Shown here: in pieces, positions 30,241 through 43,453 of the stretch
Position numbering within the stretch: the first letter of the stretch is position 1
How the letters are laid out: the number at the start of each line of letters is the position of its first letter
Assembly: GCF_001039355.2 (NCBI RefSeq)
Contig: NW_019775606.1
Coordinates: forward strand, 1 to 44,996
DNA from: Lingula anatina
Lineage: Eukaryota > Brachiopoda > Lingulata > Lingulida > Lingulidae
Direction of reading: 5' to 3'
DNA length: 44,996 nt
Made by a program: the position numbers and the translations under genes
The notes under the pieces: generated by a model
The model's database searches: none
The model's input: the letters and a program-made list of their open reading frames with translations, nothing else
What the model was told of the DNA's origin: nothing

Positions 30241-33200
30241 TACCAGTTGGATGTTAGGTACATGTACATGTACAATTCTTTGCATCTTTTATAAGTGACA
30301 GTTTAGCTTTGGGACTTAAAACGATGCATCACATCACAATGATCAATGTGAGCATCGTCGATCGCCTACGAAAAAGAAACCATTTGAGGAAGTTCCAATT
30401 TTCGAATTTTTGTTTGACGTCTCAAGATGTAATCAGTTGCTATGATATAACCAGTGACATTCACGTCCGGAAAAATTGGCAGAATTCTCAGTTAGAAAAT
30501 GAAACCCAAACTCACGTAAATCAATTTCTTGGAAAAGTCGCAATTCTTCTTCCCTTTCAACATCGTTCATTTCACCACGAAAAGTTCACCCAGTCTTGTA
30601 TATGAATGAAATAATCGATGCATCCATCTTAGATATTATTAAGCCATAGTGAAATCCAGGGATAAGTAGGGATAGAAACTGACAACATCCTATTTTCTGT
30701 ATATACTGTAAACTATGTTTTATAAGTGACAGTGCGTTGACGTCGTATCTAGTCGTGTTAACGGGGTAAAATTAGACTATTTTATAAACCATTAAGTCAT
30801 CTAGCTTCTGCTAACGCTATTCACAGAATCAACCGTATTTCTGGGGCGAAACAATTCCGCGGTCCCCTGAATGTTCCTATCGTATTGAAAATTTGCTAAA
30901 TCATTTCGATAGAAGCGCTTTATGGGAATAAAATTGTAAATACTTCAGCGTTTATGGAGACTTTTCCATTGGGACTGTATATAATTGAGGCACTCGCTTA
31001 ACGTACATTATCCTACATGCTATAAGTAATCTTATTTACCGATCGTTTTTCCATTAATTATCTAGTATATCTGCATAACCTAAACGCGGTCCTTAATAAC
31101 CCAATGTATATTTCTATACATTATCCATCTCGTTGTGAATGTAAATTCACAATGGGGTTTTTACACAAGTGCATTGTGATACAATTAACTGAATTAATCA
31201 TTTTTAAGTCCAACTTCTTTTTCTGTCAAGAAACTCAACCGAATTCCACGGACGAATTCACCTACGTGTAGAGACGTACATACATGTTTAGTTGGTGATG
31301 TATAACTATTGAACCAAACTTATAATCAAAATTGGCTGAACCCTATGATAATAAAGTTACAAAAACAAAGATCTTAATCAACAACACAAAACAGTGAGTC
31401 TTACTCAGCAAATGTATATCAGCATTTGAGTACTGATCTTACTTCTAGTAATACAGTTAAATGTCATCAGTCATTACATAAACTCTACTGTATGTAGCAG
31501 TGCCTGCAATAACAACTGTACATGCAGCTGTTAAAATCAGAATTCCTTTCACTGTACTTCATTCCCGAAAAAAAGGTGGGTGAGTTGTATAGACTGCCAA
31601 ACATAAGAACAGAAACCACTACCATGTTACCTCATGTTTTGACGAAACTGTTGTAGTAACTTGATGCATTTTAAATACCCCCATCAAGAAAGTTTTCATA
31701 TCGTCAGAGGTGGTTAGTGAATGGACAAAAGCAGTCCGTCGCAAATAATTTTGAAGAAAATATTCAAGATAGCCATTTATTATGGAGGCAAATATGTAAT
31801 TTTAATGTAAGTGGAATACGAGTCTTCTGATATTTTAAAAGAACTTTGCATAGCCTTTTTCTTGGCAGAGGTCTGTGTTCTTGTAGTGCTCTCTGCTCTG
31901 AAACATTATTTTTTTGGGAAAAAACCTACCTGCAAGTTTGATTAATTGATTGTGAGTCTTCTTCCAAGCCAGTTCGTAACATCAGTGCCAGAAGCTGTAT
32001 TTTAGGTTATCTTTCCCCAGGGATCAGTCCCGAATTATGAGATACTCGGTGTGGTGAAGGTTCCCCTTTTTATCGTAACATTCATCGACTCCGGATCAGC
32101 GCCTATGTTCAGCCGATTCCCGAGTCGATATCCGGACCGTTAGTTCTAAATGTGGTTCACAATTTTCCTTCCTTCCGTTTCCCAGGTTTGACACGCCTTT
32201 CTAGCGATATCTGTATGATTCGGCGAGGCTTAGATATTACAGTCATCCAGAGATCGTGTGGCCTTCACTGTGTTTCTTGGAAAATTAATATCACAGTTGC
32301 AAACAAGGATCATAATTCAGTCACGATAGGCTGCTTAGCCGAATAGTGACAACACATTTGTACGCTGAAGATGTTCCCTTGTTGACAACACATGGAAGCG
32401 TACATTTGGACACAAACAAATAAGAGGATGTCATGGACAATCTTCCGCTTAACGGTACGCTAGAGATAGCGTGATCAACTTTGTATACGGTTGTTATCCA
32501 GTCTCGTATATTCAGACGCTGCTTTACCGTTTCCTGTTTTCAAAATTCCGACGAAACCCTTGTAGTGACAATGCCTTGATTGGCTTATGCCTAAAAACCC
32601 GGGTAATTCTTGCCAGGAAGCACGAGCTTCTCTTTGGAGAGAATGGCCTTTTTTTCATCTGTCACCATCTATTCTAGCTGCTTCTCCAAGATCTCTATTT
32701 GCAAATCAAATGCATTCCTTACAGGGGGATTCAAAAAAGCGAACACAGCTCATTGACAATTTCGAAAACAGCTCTTTGATTTCAGATGTCGTCAACGGGT
32801 CAATCTAACACACCTCGTCCTCTATCGGAAGAACCAATGCAATTTAGAAAACGAAAGCGTTCTTTTTTGTAAGCATTCAAGCAACACTTCTAACATAAAG
32901 CTGACTCAAATGATGTCTCTATCTAAGTAAAGCGTGTGCATAAAATCGACTTTCCAATCACCCTGTATGACAAGGATGCGCTCTTGCAGGCTTTATTAAG
33001 TCAGAATATGGATTATTAATTAGGCTGATTTCTATCAGGATTGGTTGGTTTAGGGATGAGATGATCAATTACCGTTATCTCATTGATATTTATATACCAT
33101 GAAATCACAAGGGAAAGCGAGCGTTTTGGATGGGATACAAGTAGTGCATTGAAAAGTATACTTGTAGTTGAACGTTTACATTCCTTCCATGAACCACAAG

Positions 33201-33580
33201 AGGGGCCCCGCAGTTTTTACTGGTTCGTTTCTAAAACAAACATATATACTGTGAAAAATAATTATGTTTAAAGGTGACAAGTGATCGAACGAGTCCTTTA
33301 ATTTAAAACAGTCCTTTAATAAAAACAGCGCCCAGTCTCGAACTATGAAATATAGCACAGTGATCATACATCAAACCTACTGAAAGTGCTAGTGTTTTTT
33401 GGTAGCCTACAATAGAAGCTGCACTCTCTTGTTTTGTATTAAGAAATATATGATAGTGTTTACATCACATGCACTAAAGAGAGCCAGTCTTTTTGGATTT
33501 TGAAACTTAAAAGCACAACATAATGTTTATGTATATCATAAGCGTAGCAGCCGGGGGTTGGGTGAAGATCCACCATTTAT
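30241..33580. other. Intergenic DNA, no feature recognised
   Basis: The sequence is of higher complexity than the flanks and has few simple repeats. The open frames present are short and without family signals or paired splice sites. It could hold regulatory elements, but nothing in the sequence proves this. Confidence 0.5.
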
Positions 33581-33584
33581 TTGT

Positions 33585-33585
<1 letters not shown>

Positions 33586-33632
<47 letters not shown>
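33586..33632. repeat. (AAT)n microsatellite at the edge of a repeat
   Basis: About 15 AAT units directly precede the segment that holds the inverted repeat at 33861-34068. Read on the minus strand this would be an (ATT)n tail, as seen at the 3' end of some SINE/LINE copies. Confidence 0.85.
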
Positions 33633-33860
33633 TTTATTTGTTGGGCTTATGCAGAGCATGGAAAGCAAACCATAACCACTACTTAAACAGGGCACCATTT
33701 TGTTGAATACCAAAAATAAAATGGATGTCGGTGCTTTGACATCTGTGCGATACCAGTGCTTGACAAAGGTAATATTTTCCATAGCTGCGTGTTTCTTTAT
33801 GGTATGGTATCATGCAAACTCTTTTTTTAAGTCTGGGGTCATTGATCAACAGAGTCATGT

Positions 33861-34068
33861 TCTTAGAGTGCATTCAGAAAAATGGACTAACAGTTCCGTG
33901 GATCAAAGGATCAAATATGGCCAACTCACTTGAATGCTTGTTGTGTAATCCCCGAGGGGAATCTATTCAGTGTCGTATCGGGAAATAGGCGGGAAGGGGT
34001 TTTTTTTGTACTTCGCCATATTTGATCCGCAGATCTGTTAGTCCGCTGTTCAGTATGCACTCTTAGAC
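33861..34068. repeat. Imperfect inverted repeat with ~60-base arms
   Basis: The arm at 33861-33930 contains TCTTAGAGTGCATTCAG, GGACTAACAG, TGGATCAA and GATCAAATATGGCC. The arm at 34009-34068, in reverse complement, contains TCTAAGAGTGCATACTG, GGACTAACAG and GGATCAAATATGGCG. The ~80-base loop includes AATCCCCGAGGGGAA. This resembles a fold-back element or the ends of a small transposon. Confidence 0.7.
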
Positions 34069-35520
34069 CGTCTTGGGGAAATTGAGTTTGTATGAAAAGT
34101 CATCTTTATGGCATTTAGTGATCAGATATCAAGTTGTAACCTTAGTTACAAGTAACAATTCACAAACGTTTATAAGCGGGACTACGCAACCGTGTATGCC
34201 ACATAGCCCTCGCTGACTAGGGGTCTATCTATTACACAGACGTTCATAAACGGTGCTACAGTGTAACAGAACCCAATGCTTAACCACCGATTACTTTAGC
34301 GGATGGAAGATTTGTTGCGGGGAGGGGAAACAAGGGGAAAATTATGAAAATTCAAATTTTACTGCACTATATATGTTTGTAGGTATGAATTGATTGAAGT
34401 GGATTTGTTTAACCCCTTTGATCCTCCAATTGAGGTTTCAAATCAAAAGCATCCCTAGATATCGTTCCGGCAAAACACTGTTCTGACTGATCTCATATGC
34501 AAGGCTTGCCGTGATTATGCGTATGTTCAATATGATTCTCCATTTTTGTTAGGTAATCCTTCTACTTCTAAAAAAATATAAATGAAAATCAAATTAACTG
34601 GGAGTAAATTCGATCTAGATTCCAAAATATATTTTTGGATTCTAGTTTCGAGGGAATATTTTACAATACAAATGATTCACAAGTGTATTATTGCCCACGT
34701 GGAAACAGCCTTAATCAGTAAATTGAATCTTTGTGATATGTGTTACTGGATAAAGTTGTTGAGAGAGAGAGAGAGAGAGGGGGGGGGGCTGTCACAAGCC
34801 ACTTTCTTAGTATTCTTCAAACCTTCTGACAAAGCTTACCCAGCGTATAATTAAATTAACAAATGGACAAATAAACCTGACAACTTGCAACACGCTACTG
34901 CGCTTTTATTCTATGTTCTAACATTCCATCTAAACAAAGACACAATTTCGAGCAGTCTCAAGTTAAGACGCAATTGTTTTAGACCGCTTTATTAAAAGCT
35001 CGCAGACCACAGTGGTCACAGCAGTGGCCAAAAGCTTGAGTTAGCCATCACCATGGCGACGCAGTAGGGGTTGAGGTCAACAGACGGGTCAGTTGTCTGA
35101 AATCTGTCGCATCTTCCGCCTACAGACAGGGTTTTAATGGGCAGATGAAAATAGCCAGGTTTTTACAAATATGATTCACGGTAATTATGTGAGTGCCATT
35201 AGAACATGCTGATCATTAAGATCCGCTAGACGCCTACGGATGAAAACCCTTTGAAATGTTAAATACTGATGTACTGGTATCATAGCACGTCTGATTTAAG
35301 TTCATGTTATTTATGAATTAATGCTCAATAGTACTTTTCTTTGATGATAGTATTTTCACTTGCACTTTCGGATCAATAATTTTGTTCATTTACCATGTTA
35401 ACACTAATAATAAAAATTTAAGGTAGGGGGGGTTGACTCCTGTTTCGTCTACTTTCCCACCGCTCCCCCCTCCATTTGTGTATACAGTTACATGTAGCTA
35501 GGTCGCCAACATTTATTATA
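34069..35520. other. Intergenic DNA, no feature recognised
   Basis: No coding exon with paired splice signals is visible. A short (GA)n run followed by poly-G is at 34761-34788. Otherwise the DNA is unremarkable. Confidence 0.45.
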
Positions 35521-35537
35521 CTATCTAAATGTCACAC

Positions 35538-35539
<2 letters not shown>

Positions 35540-35602
<63 letters not shown>
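35540..35602. repeat. (TA)n microsatellite, first of a pair
   Basis: About 31 uninterrupted TA units. Such a run can extrude a cruciform or slip in replication. Confidence 0.95.
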
Positions 35603-35608
<6 letters not shown>

Positions 35609-35827
35609 ATCGGGATAATAAAAAAACATAAAGTATACAGCGCGTGAAGTTTAATACAGTATGAGCTTTTTGTTTGGTTCGCCATTGGAAATATATTATC
35701 TACATTTGGAAAGAGTCAGTCTTATGGCTTATTCATTTTTATCATCATTTTCACAAGTCTGCAAACCGGATGCTGGCGAAGGCTAATCCTTCAATTTCTA
35801 AATTAAATAAAAAAACAAACTATTTTC

Positions 35828-35830
<3 letters not shown>

Positions 35831-35904
<74 letters not shown>
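35831..35904. repeat. (TA)n microsatellite, second of a pair
   Basis: About 37 uninterrupted TA units, 228 bases after the first run. An open frame that crosses it codes only for alternating Tyr and Ile and is not a gene. Confidence 0.95.
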
Positions 35905-35907
<3 letters not shown>

Positions 35908-37028
35908 GTTAGAGAGCCTTTAAATGTAAAAACATTTCTGTGCTCAATAAATTATTATTGTTATTTTTAATGCCCTCTGTATGTTTTTGAAGAAAATTGA
36001 TGACCCAAATTGCTGCTAAAGGTCATTATTTTTACTCTTTGTAGACTTGTGAAGATGATGATAAAACGGATTACTCCAAAAGTTGACAAGTAAATGGAAA
36101 ATTCATTTGATCTAAGATATTTACTAAATCAATGAAAATCTGATAGTTATGCCAATACATGGAAAGAGAGATATTACGAAGAACAAAAATCGTTGTCGCA
36201 TGATATTTGATACACTGATCTTAGCTGCAGTTCTTTCGCTGTAAGGCGCTGACTTGCTGAGGAGGACGCATACCCTACCCATCCTGTACCAGGGCCACAA
36301 AGCGATTAAACATCAGGTACTGTATATACAGATATTCCTCTGATTTATTCTGTGTACACTTCTGTTGTACGAGTCTACAAGAATCTTTTGCACAGAAATG
36401 ATGTCATCACTCAACTGCCAACTGCCCTCTGGTTGCACGTCATGCTGAATCAATACGCGTTACACACTGCAGCTATGATACCAGGCAATTGTCCTTCCTG
36501 TATGACAAACACGGCTGATTGATTCCTCTCGCTTCTAAGCTGAACTTCTAGTGTCGGCTTAGCCGCAACCCTAGGCGGTAGATGATTTGTAGACTAATTA
36601 TTCTCGAGTAAGTGGTCAGTCGAGGGGGATCGGATCCTAATACCCTTCTTAATCATAATATGAAGTGTTAGTAGACTATGCACCCTGTGAGTCGAGGCAG
36701 AAATAGACGGAGGTTCTGATATGTGTTGGTAATGGTTGGTCACGGAATTGACATGATTTCATCACCACTTACCGCTTACCACTTGTTACTTACTTCTCTA
36801 ACCTAACAGTAAGCAATCAAGGTTTCTAAACATTATAGGCGCATACTAGACCTGATTGTCGCTAGAATAGTCTCACGTCGTTCCTTTATCTTCAACGTGA
36901 AAACCAGGGTGAACCGTCGCCGAAAGCTGGGCCACGCGTCAGTTAAATAAGGATCAGCGTGACGCACGGAGAAAGTCGCTTCCACATGCTGAAACACGAG
37001 ACGAGATTCAAATATTTCGGTTTGATGT

Positions 37029-37064
<36 letters not shown>

Positions 37065-37306
37065 CTGAAAGGCATAATGTGTTTTTTTTTTTTTCAGACA
37101 ATAATTTCCTGATGTTTTCGAGGAAAAGGTTTGCTTCTTCTCTTTGCTTATTTGACGGCGTTGATAGACATATATTAATATTGACGTTATTTAAGATGGA
37201 TCTGCAACTTCAAAACACCCGATTACGTTCTAAATATACTTGATGCGTTCATTTGCAAAAAAATGAAGACTGATGTATGGTTTGAAAAGAAATAATAAAA
37301 ATTTTG

Positions 37307-37353
<47 letters not shown>
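37307..37353. repeat. (AAT)n microsatellite
   Basis: About 15 AAT units, similar in length to the run at 33586-33632 but without the same flank. Confidence 0.9.
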
Positions 37354-37354
<1 letters not shown>

Positions 37355-40300
37355 TGTTATTATTTTTATTGACTTAAAATCGAAAAAGATCATGTGGATT
37401 AAAAATTATTTGCGCACCTGTGGTTATAAAATCATGCATTAGACGGTGATCCTCGCGATGTCCATTGGTCACAGTATGGCCACGATGACCGTCAGTGGGC
37501 AGATGTTCAAATTTATTATGAATATTCACCTCAGTTTAGCATCTACATGTAAACTGAAAACACTATACTCTGCCATCAATCCAAATGGGTCAAATGAAAT
37601 AATCAGTTCTTACATCTAACAACTGTAGCAGTGCAAATAACTGGTTACAAATTATTATTTGTGTTGAAAGCGGCACGGTGCCTCGTTCCTCGTAAATATG
37701 CTGAAAAACTTCTCAAATTATGCAAATTAGATAAATGCAAGTTGAATTGAAACTCTTCCTTTTTGTTCTATGTTAATAATGTTATTAAATTTTCTTTCAG
37801 TCGTCGAAATCATTATCGACCGGTGTAAAGATCAACCTTGATACCGTATCAAACATTTTGATATCTGTTTAATTAGATGTAATTATTTTCCCAATCAGTT
37901 GGCTTATTTGTATTTGTTGTGTTACACAATTCAATGTCTTTCTTTCTCATCTACTCGCTTAAAGAAGAGAATGAATAAACTGATCAAATTAATATCGTAA
38001 CTCCATTCACATACACTTTTCACTTAACTGCAAGACAATCCTGTGCATCCTTCACTTCATTTTGTTGAAAATAAAGTGCAGCTGGACCCTTTCATTGTGA
38101 ACACTATATGCGGTCGATGGAGTTTCTCAGTGGGATTGTTTTAACTCGTCTTGAACTAAGCATCAAGATAAAAACACCTGCGTTTGAATTAGAATCCTAA
38201 ACATTTTCCTCCCTTCTGAGACATCTTCTAGATGTGGATGTGGATGTTTTTTTTGTTTTTTTTTTGCTTCCATGCATGCAGATGAAATATTAAATGTAAC
38301 TCATTTCATAGAACGATAAACCACCATTGTAGTATTTCTTTGTACCCTTTCTGTATCTTCGCGTGAAGTTTTAAGTTATAACGTTATTCTATAGAAAAAT
38401 CAATATTCCAAGATCTTATGCAACACATTATTGTTAACCATCAACCTGTTTATTTATTTTTTTTCTTTAAACCCTGGCCAGCAAAGTAATAAATAATGAT
38501 CTTCCGTAGCGTGTGTCCATCGGGGGTTAGTAATTCCTCTCTTTCCTTTCAGTACGGTCATTAAGGTAGCACCCATTAAATGATGAGTTAAGACAAGGGT
38601 TGCCGTGTTTATCCCTAGCGGACTGAAACGCATCTCTAATCACCCGTCACGCGATCTGATAATCTATAAGTCAGGTCTGAGAGCAAATTGATTGAAAAAA
38701 ATTAGGCTAAACTGAATCTCAAGTGTTTTCCAAATCAAAAATAGAGTGAAATAGGAAGCAGACCATTTCTGCTGATGAAAAGATCAAGTTCGTTCAGGGG
38801 TTTATGTTTTACCTGGCAAACGTGCGTATAGAAATGATCATCCGTGTAACATAATTAGAGGAGAATGGTGGATCATTCTTGTATCAAATATCTAAAAGCG
38901 ATGCGCACACTTTCATCAATGATATTGCTAGACTTTTGCTTGACAAATTTGTTTCAGAGATATGAATAATGATGCTACCTGTACATTCACATGAAAAACA
39001 ACATCTTACAGCCAAGTAAGTGCTCTTTTAAGTTACAATTATTGAAGCAAAATGCTTCTAATGAAGAAAAAATATATCTATACATTACAATTGACGTAGT
39101 GCTAAGTTTTTCTATGATGAGAAAAAGATAAAGAGAAAAAGTTTTATTCTTTTAAAATACAGATTACAATTTTTTGCGCATTTTTTTTTTTTTTTTTTTT
39201 TTTTTGCGTCAAAAATTTGATAAGTAAACGTTAACAATATATATTCACATGTTTAGATTTCCGTGTGAATAGATAGACCTTATTTCACCTTAATTTTGTT
39301 ACATAATCTTAAAAAATTATCCCACTTCTTAAATACACTGCGTTTATAACTGAAATATTGAACACATTTTCATATTTCCCGGCCAAACATTTTATATGAA
39401 ATGATAAATAGCAAATTCCATAACCATAGGTTATTGTTAAATTTAAATATTTTTGTTCACAACGTTGTATATAACATTGGGGGAAATTTTGTGTCATATG
39501 GGGCATTTAGAATTCAATATTTTGGGCATCTATTATTAATGATAACAAATATCATGCGTGAATAAAACGACTGAAAATGAACAAAACAAGTCAATCCATA
39601 AACACGCGAGAAACTTATTTTCGCTTCAGGATGTGCTGCTTTTTATTATAATTTTAGGCGGAAATGAGCCAGTGATTTGTATAGTGACGGAGTATATGCT
39701 TTTGAAAAATAAGGGATTTGATAATTTTCAAAACTGAAAAGAAATCTGTTTAAATATAATAATAGTAAAATTATTTTATATGTCTAAATCAATCTAAGTA
39801 AAAAAAGACTCCATGACACAATTAAATCACAAGGGATAATTTCCACCATTGCATAACTTGGCAAAAAACAAACAAAAAAAAAAAAATGAAATTAATGATG
39901 ATGTAAACTGTGGGGATATTTGTGTGTCATTCAAAGCATTTTATCTTACATGAAGATAATTTTAATTGCAACTAGTTAACCACGCCAGCTGCGGTAACTA
40001 AGTAATGCAATGCTGTCACTCTCAAAATTTAGTCATGTCAAGGTCACAATAGAAAGAAGTGTAATTTTTAAAAGTAAGTAGTTTATTAAACTTTGCTTAT
40101 GTAAAAGCTACAAATTTAAGTGTTGGTTAAGAGCGTGATGAAAATAACGTTTCGCTATAATATCAGTATACTTACATTACATATTTTTTGTGAAAATGGG
40201 TAAGAGCTCGGCCACAAAGTTAGATCAACGGAGAAACTGTAATAACAGACGGTAACCAAATGATGGTAATTTAAACCTCGCTTGTGCTTTCAATCGTTGC

Positions 40301-41445
40301 CAAGAAAAAATGACTGCCTGCGTGTCAGACACGCGACAAGACGGCAGATGAATCACAAACTGTATGTGTTAAAGAGCTTACGTCTCCCCCGTCGAAGTAC
40401 CACCGCGCTTTTTCCGTTCAGCCTCACCAGCTCTGTCTCAATTGAATCGTGGTAGACTATCAAGCGCCGCTTTAGGTATGTGGGCCAGCTACAGTGTACC
40501 AGCAGCCAGCGGTTGCTGTTTTTCCCTAGACCCAAATAACAGAGTAATGGGTAATTATACCTTGGTTACACTATACTGTATTATCTCTCCGCACCAACAG
40601 AAGCATTGACTGTCAAGGCAAACGTGTTTTTTCTTTGTTATTTTAAAAATAACAAGGCCACTTTGCAACCAAACTTACGTGGAAAACAGAACGTTATTCT
40701 CTACCAGAGCTCAGCTGACTGGTGACGTCAGTTCCACACATAAACAGTACAGTGTGCAGAAATACCAGAGACACATATCTGTGACTAATAATATTATAAT
40801 AATATATTTGCGTATTTCCAAATATTTCCAAATATATGTTCAGATACATGCACTGTTATTATTGAGAATGCTTTGATGGGCTACTGTAGTCAGGAGATCA
40901 GTAACTAATTTTGTGCCACCATAATAAGAGAAAATTATCCCTCCGCCCCCCCCCCCAAAAAAAAAAAAAAAAAAAAAACGCAACCTCAATTTTTTTAAAA
41001 GGAAAAGGATCCAATATGAAGACGTGTCTACTTATCTTTTATGGGACATGTTTCAAAGGTAACTTGAAGACTGAATATTGGTCAAAAGTAAAAAAGGGTC
41101 TACATTCATTAAGGTTGAATCGGGTAAGTTCATGAGTAATAAAGTAACTCTACCGTGAACGGGACTGTAGTGTCTTTTAATACAACAGGCGTGCTACTTC
41201 GTTCAGGTGGGATCCTTGCAAAGAGAACAAAAATTCAAAGGTAAGATCAAATTTAGAGAATAGTTATTTTGTGGACTCACCGCTGTGGGCCTACTGGATT
41301 ATACAGAGCACATCAACACTGCGTTTTACATTTGATGCACTGCAACAAGCGAGTCTCAACCACGCTGCTCACCTAACACAGCTGATACTTTCTAATATAA
41401 AATAGTTTAGAGCTAAAAAACGACACCATCAACATACTAGATTCT

Positions 41446-41479
41446 ATCTTGGACATAATAACGTTATTATGCCCAAGAT
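41446..41479. repeat. 34-base near-perfect palindrome
   Basis: The core CATAATAACGTTATTATG (41454-41471) is a perfect 18-base palindrome centred on AACGTT. The match extends outward through CTTGG/CCAAG to ATCTTGG/CCAAGAT with one mismatched pair. Confidence 0.85.
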
Positions 41480-42198
41480 TCTACTTTATATTCACTCAGG
41501 AAAATGTAGCACATCTGCATATTTCGTAGAGAGGTAGGGCCTACTTACTGCATAATCAAGTTTATTGAAGCACGTAATTTTGTTGACTCATATTTCGAAG
41601 CGCGAAATGTAACCAACAACAAATATTAGCTGTTGTAGTCTTCTACATGTATACGGCTTGTTTATTGATTTAGAAGCAATGTAGAAGCATCCAGGATAAT
41701 CTAACACGGACACACATAGCATATTGTCATGTATAGCTTACATATGAAAATTATAAGTCAGAAGATTAAGTCAATAATAATAAGGTGCAAAGAGAGTTGG
41801 TATTTAACACGTAATTTAACCTTTCTGATAAACGGATTAACATAGGCAAAATTACAAAATGTGTTCTGTCTCTGGTCAGATCTTAAAAAGATAACGAGAG
41901 ATAAGTAAAAAATAAATTTATTTAATATATAAATTAATATACAGTATGATTATACAATATCATTGGAACCCACTGCACTGTGACAAAGCGCCTCTATGAA
42001 AAAAAAATTAATAACCATCACATGAGCGTGTCCACTCATAACATAAGAATTTAGAGCAGCATCGTCAGATAAGATAAACCTATTAATTCAAATTATATAA
42101 TATTATGAATGTATCACGTATGTATGTTTTTATCAACGTATCATGCCAGTCGATAAGATATCTCTCGTCTTTAACAAAGCATACAAACAGTAATAACT

Positions 42199-42202
42199 AA
42201 AA

Positions 42203-42241
<39 letters not shown>
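42199..42241. repeat. (AAAT)n microsatellite
   Basis: About ten AAAT units, 620 bases before the start codon of the gene beginning at 42860. Confidence 0.9.
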
Positions 42242-42244
<3 letters not shown>

Positions 42245-42752
42245 TATCCATATAAAATAGACCTCACTTGATGGTATCGATTGATCACAGGTGGTAAGTC
42301 TCTGTCAATGACTCAATACATCAGCACGACATATCGCGTACATGGCTTAAATTCTATCACTATGGCAGGAATGTTATGAGCTTCAGGCGCAGTTGTTATC
42401 TCTGATTTTAGATATTGCCTTAAATTAAAGGTGTCCACCCCTTATATTACATTATTACTGTAATGTATTAATATAAAGAAAAAATACCAAGGATTTCGAA
42501 ATGAAAAACAAATTTTGAAAAAAATAAACAATTAGACATATGAAGGACTAATCAGAGTCAGCAGTGTCTAACATGTAATGAAGAGCCTTTATTAGACCCA
42601 TAAAACAGACAACTTTATCAGGGCGTATAACTTTGGTGCACACAACAAATTTACAGCACGGTAATTGTGTGTGTTTTTGATGTAATGCCAACAGGAATCA
42701 AACGATATCATTGAGTTTGACTGCCTTATCAGCACTGCTATATTCGTTCAGC

Positions 42753-42760
42753 TTTATATA
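42753..42760 (+). promoter_or_regulatory. TATA-like motif before the last gene
   Basis: TTTATATA lies exactly 100 bases before the ATG at 42860, a plausible position for a TATA box with a short leader. AT-rich DNA gives such motifs often by chance. Confidence 0.3.
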
Positions 42761-42859
42761 TCTGTATTTCCCAGGTCACTTCAGTGTTAAATTAGTCGCA
42801 TATCTGGTCCCGCCATAACAACTAATACAAGTCAATGTTTGAGGAGTAAACATAAGACC

Positions 42860-43290
42860 ATGTCACGTGACGAGGCTACGAAGTACGGGACATTTGATGA
42901 GGAAGACCAAGGTTTGGATATGGAAAAGGGATTGGAAGCAGCAGGCGAGAAGACCGCAAACAGTCAGACGATTCTGTGTCACTGCAACGACGAAGATGGC
43001 GTAAAAAAGGAACAGCGACAAGACAGATCCCCACGCCTGAAGAAGCGACTTTTGTTGACGGAGTTCATTAGATTCATTGCTATAGTATTACCTATTGTTT
43101 TGACAATTTGGAGATACGGAGAGTTAGCAGGTTACCCAAGCTACATTCCGTCTTTGCCGAATCGACATGCTCAATACTGGGGAATATCGGTCGCCATTCT
43201 CGTTCTTGGAAGTGCTGTGATATACTTTCCGATAAAATGGCTGACCTTCAAATTTGCTTTCTTCCACGCCGCAAGAGTGGACCGAGGATG
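42860..43290 (+). CDS. First coding exon of an unrecognised two-helix membrane protein, 3' partial
   Basis: ATG at 42860 opens 143 codons that end at a clear donor (GGATG|GTAAGG), leaving two bases over (phase 2). The frame is also open upstream to a TAA at 42847-42849, so this is the first in-frame ATG. Residues 1-68 are hydrophilic, with an acidic start (DEATKYGTFDEEDQG), a short CHC, and a basic run before the membrane (RSPRLKKR). Two hydrophobic helices follow: LLLTEFIRFIAIVLPIVLTI and YWGISVAILVLGSAVIYF, joined by a ~25-residue loop. The exon ends in a basic/aromatic segment (KWLTFKFAFFHAARVDRG). The basic residues before helix 1 suggest the N-terminus is cytosolic. Two N-terminal helices followed by a cytosolic domain occur in some membrane glycosyltransferases, but nothing here proves that. 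I do not recognise the family. Confidence 0.6.
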
Positions 43291-43339
43291 GTAAGGCAGA
43301 ATATGGTGTTATATCGTCGCGTGGTTATTTTGTTTTCTT

Positions 43340-43387
43340 CCTTTTCTTCTTCTTCTTCTCACTTCTTCTTCTTCTTCTTCTTCTTCT

Positions 43388-43442
<55 letters not shown>

Positions 43443-43453
43443 GTGTGTGTGTG
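43340..43453. repeat. Compound TTC/TC/TG microsatellite
   Basis: A TTC run passes into TC and then TG repeats within ~110 bases, just after the donor of the exon ending at 43290. Confidence 0.95.

Larger units (their letters stand above)
35905..42180. other. Intergenic DNA with scattered homopolymers and microsatellites
   Basis: Contains poly-T at 37031-37062 and 39181-39205, (AAT)n at 37307-37353, poly-C/poly-A at 40945-40978 and a 34-base palindrome at 41446-41479. No coding exon could be supported on either strand. Short open frames here have no recognisable domain and no consistent splice sites. Confidence 0.5.

Noticed and set aside
30309-30605. 98-codon plus-strand frame in the gene-poor region
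   Set aside because: No domain, no paired splice sites and no compositional signal; length is within chance for the region.
32030-32130. GC-richer stretch with short complementary segments, considered as a tRNA gene
   Set aside because: No A-box/B-box pair, no anticodon arm and no complete acceptor stem could be drawn.
35674-35970. 98-codon frame with alternating Tyr-Ile
   Set aside because: It is a translation of (TA)n repeats.
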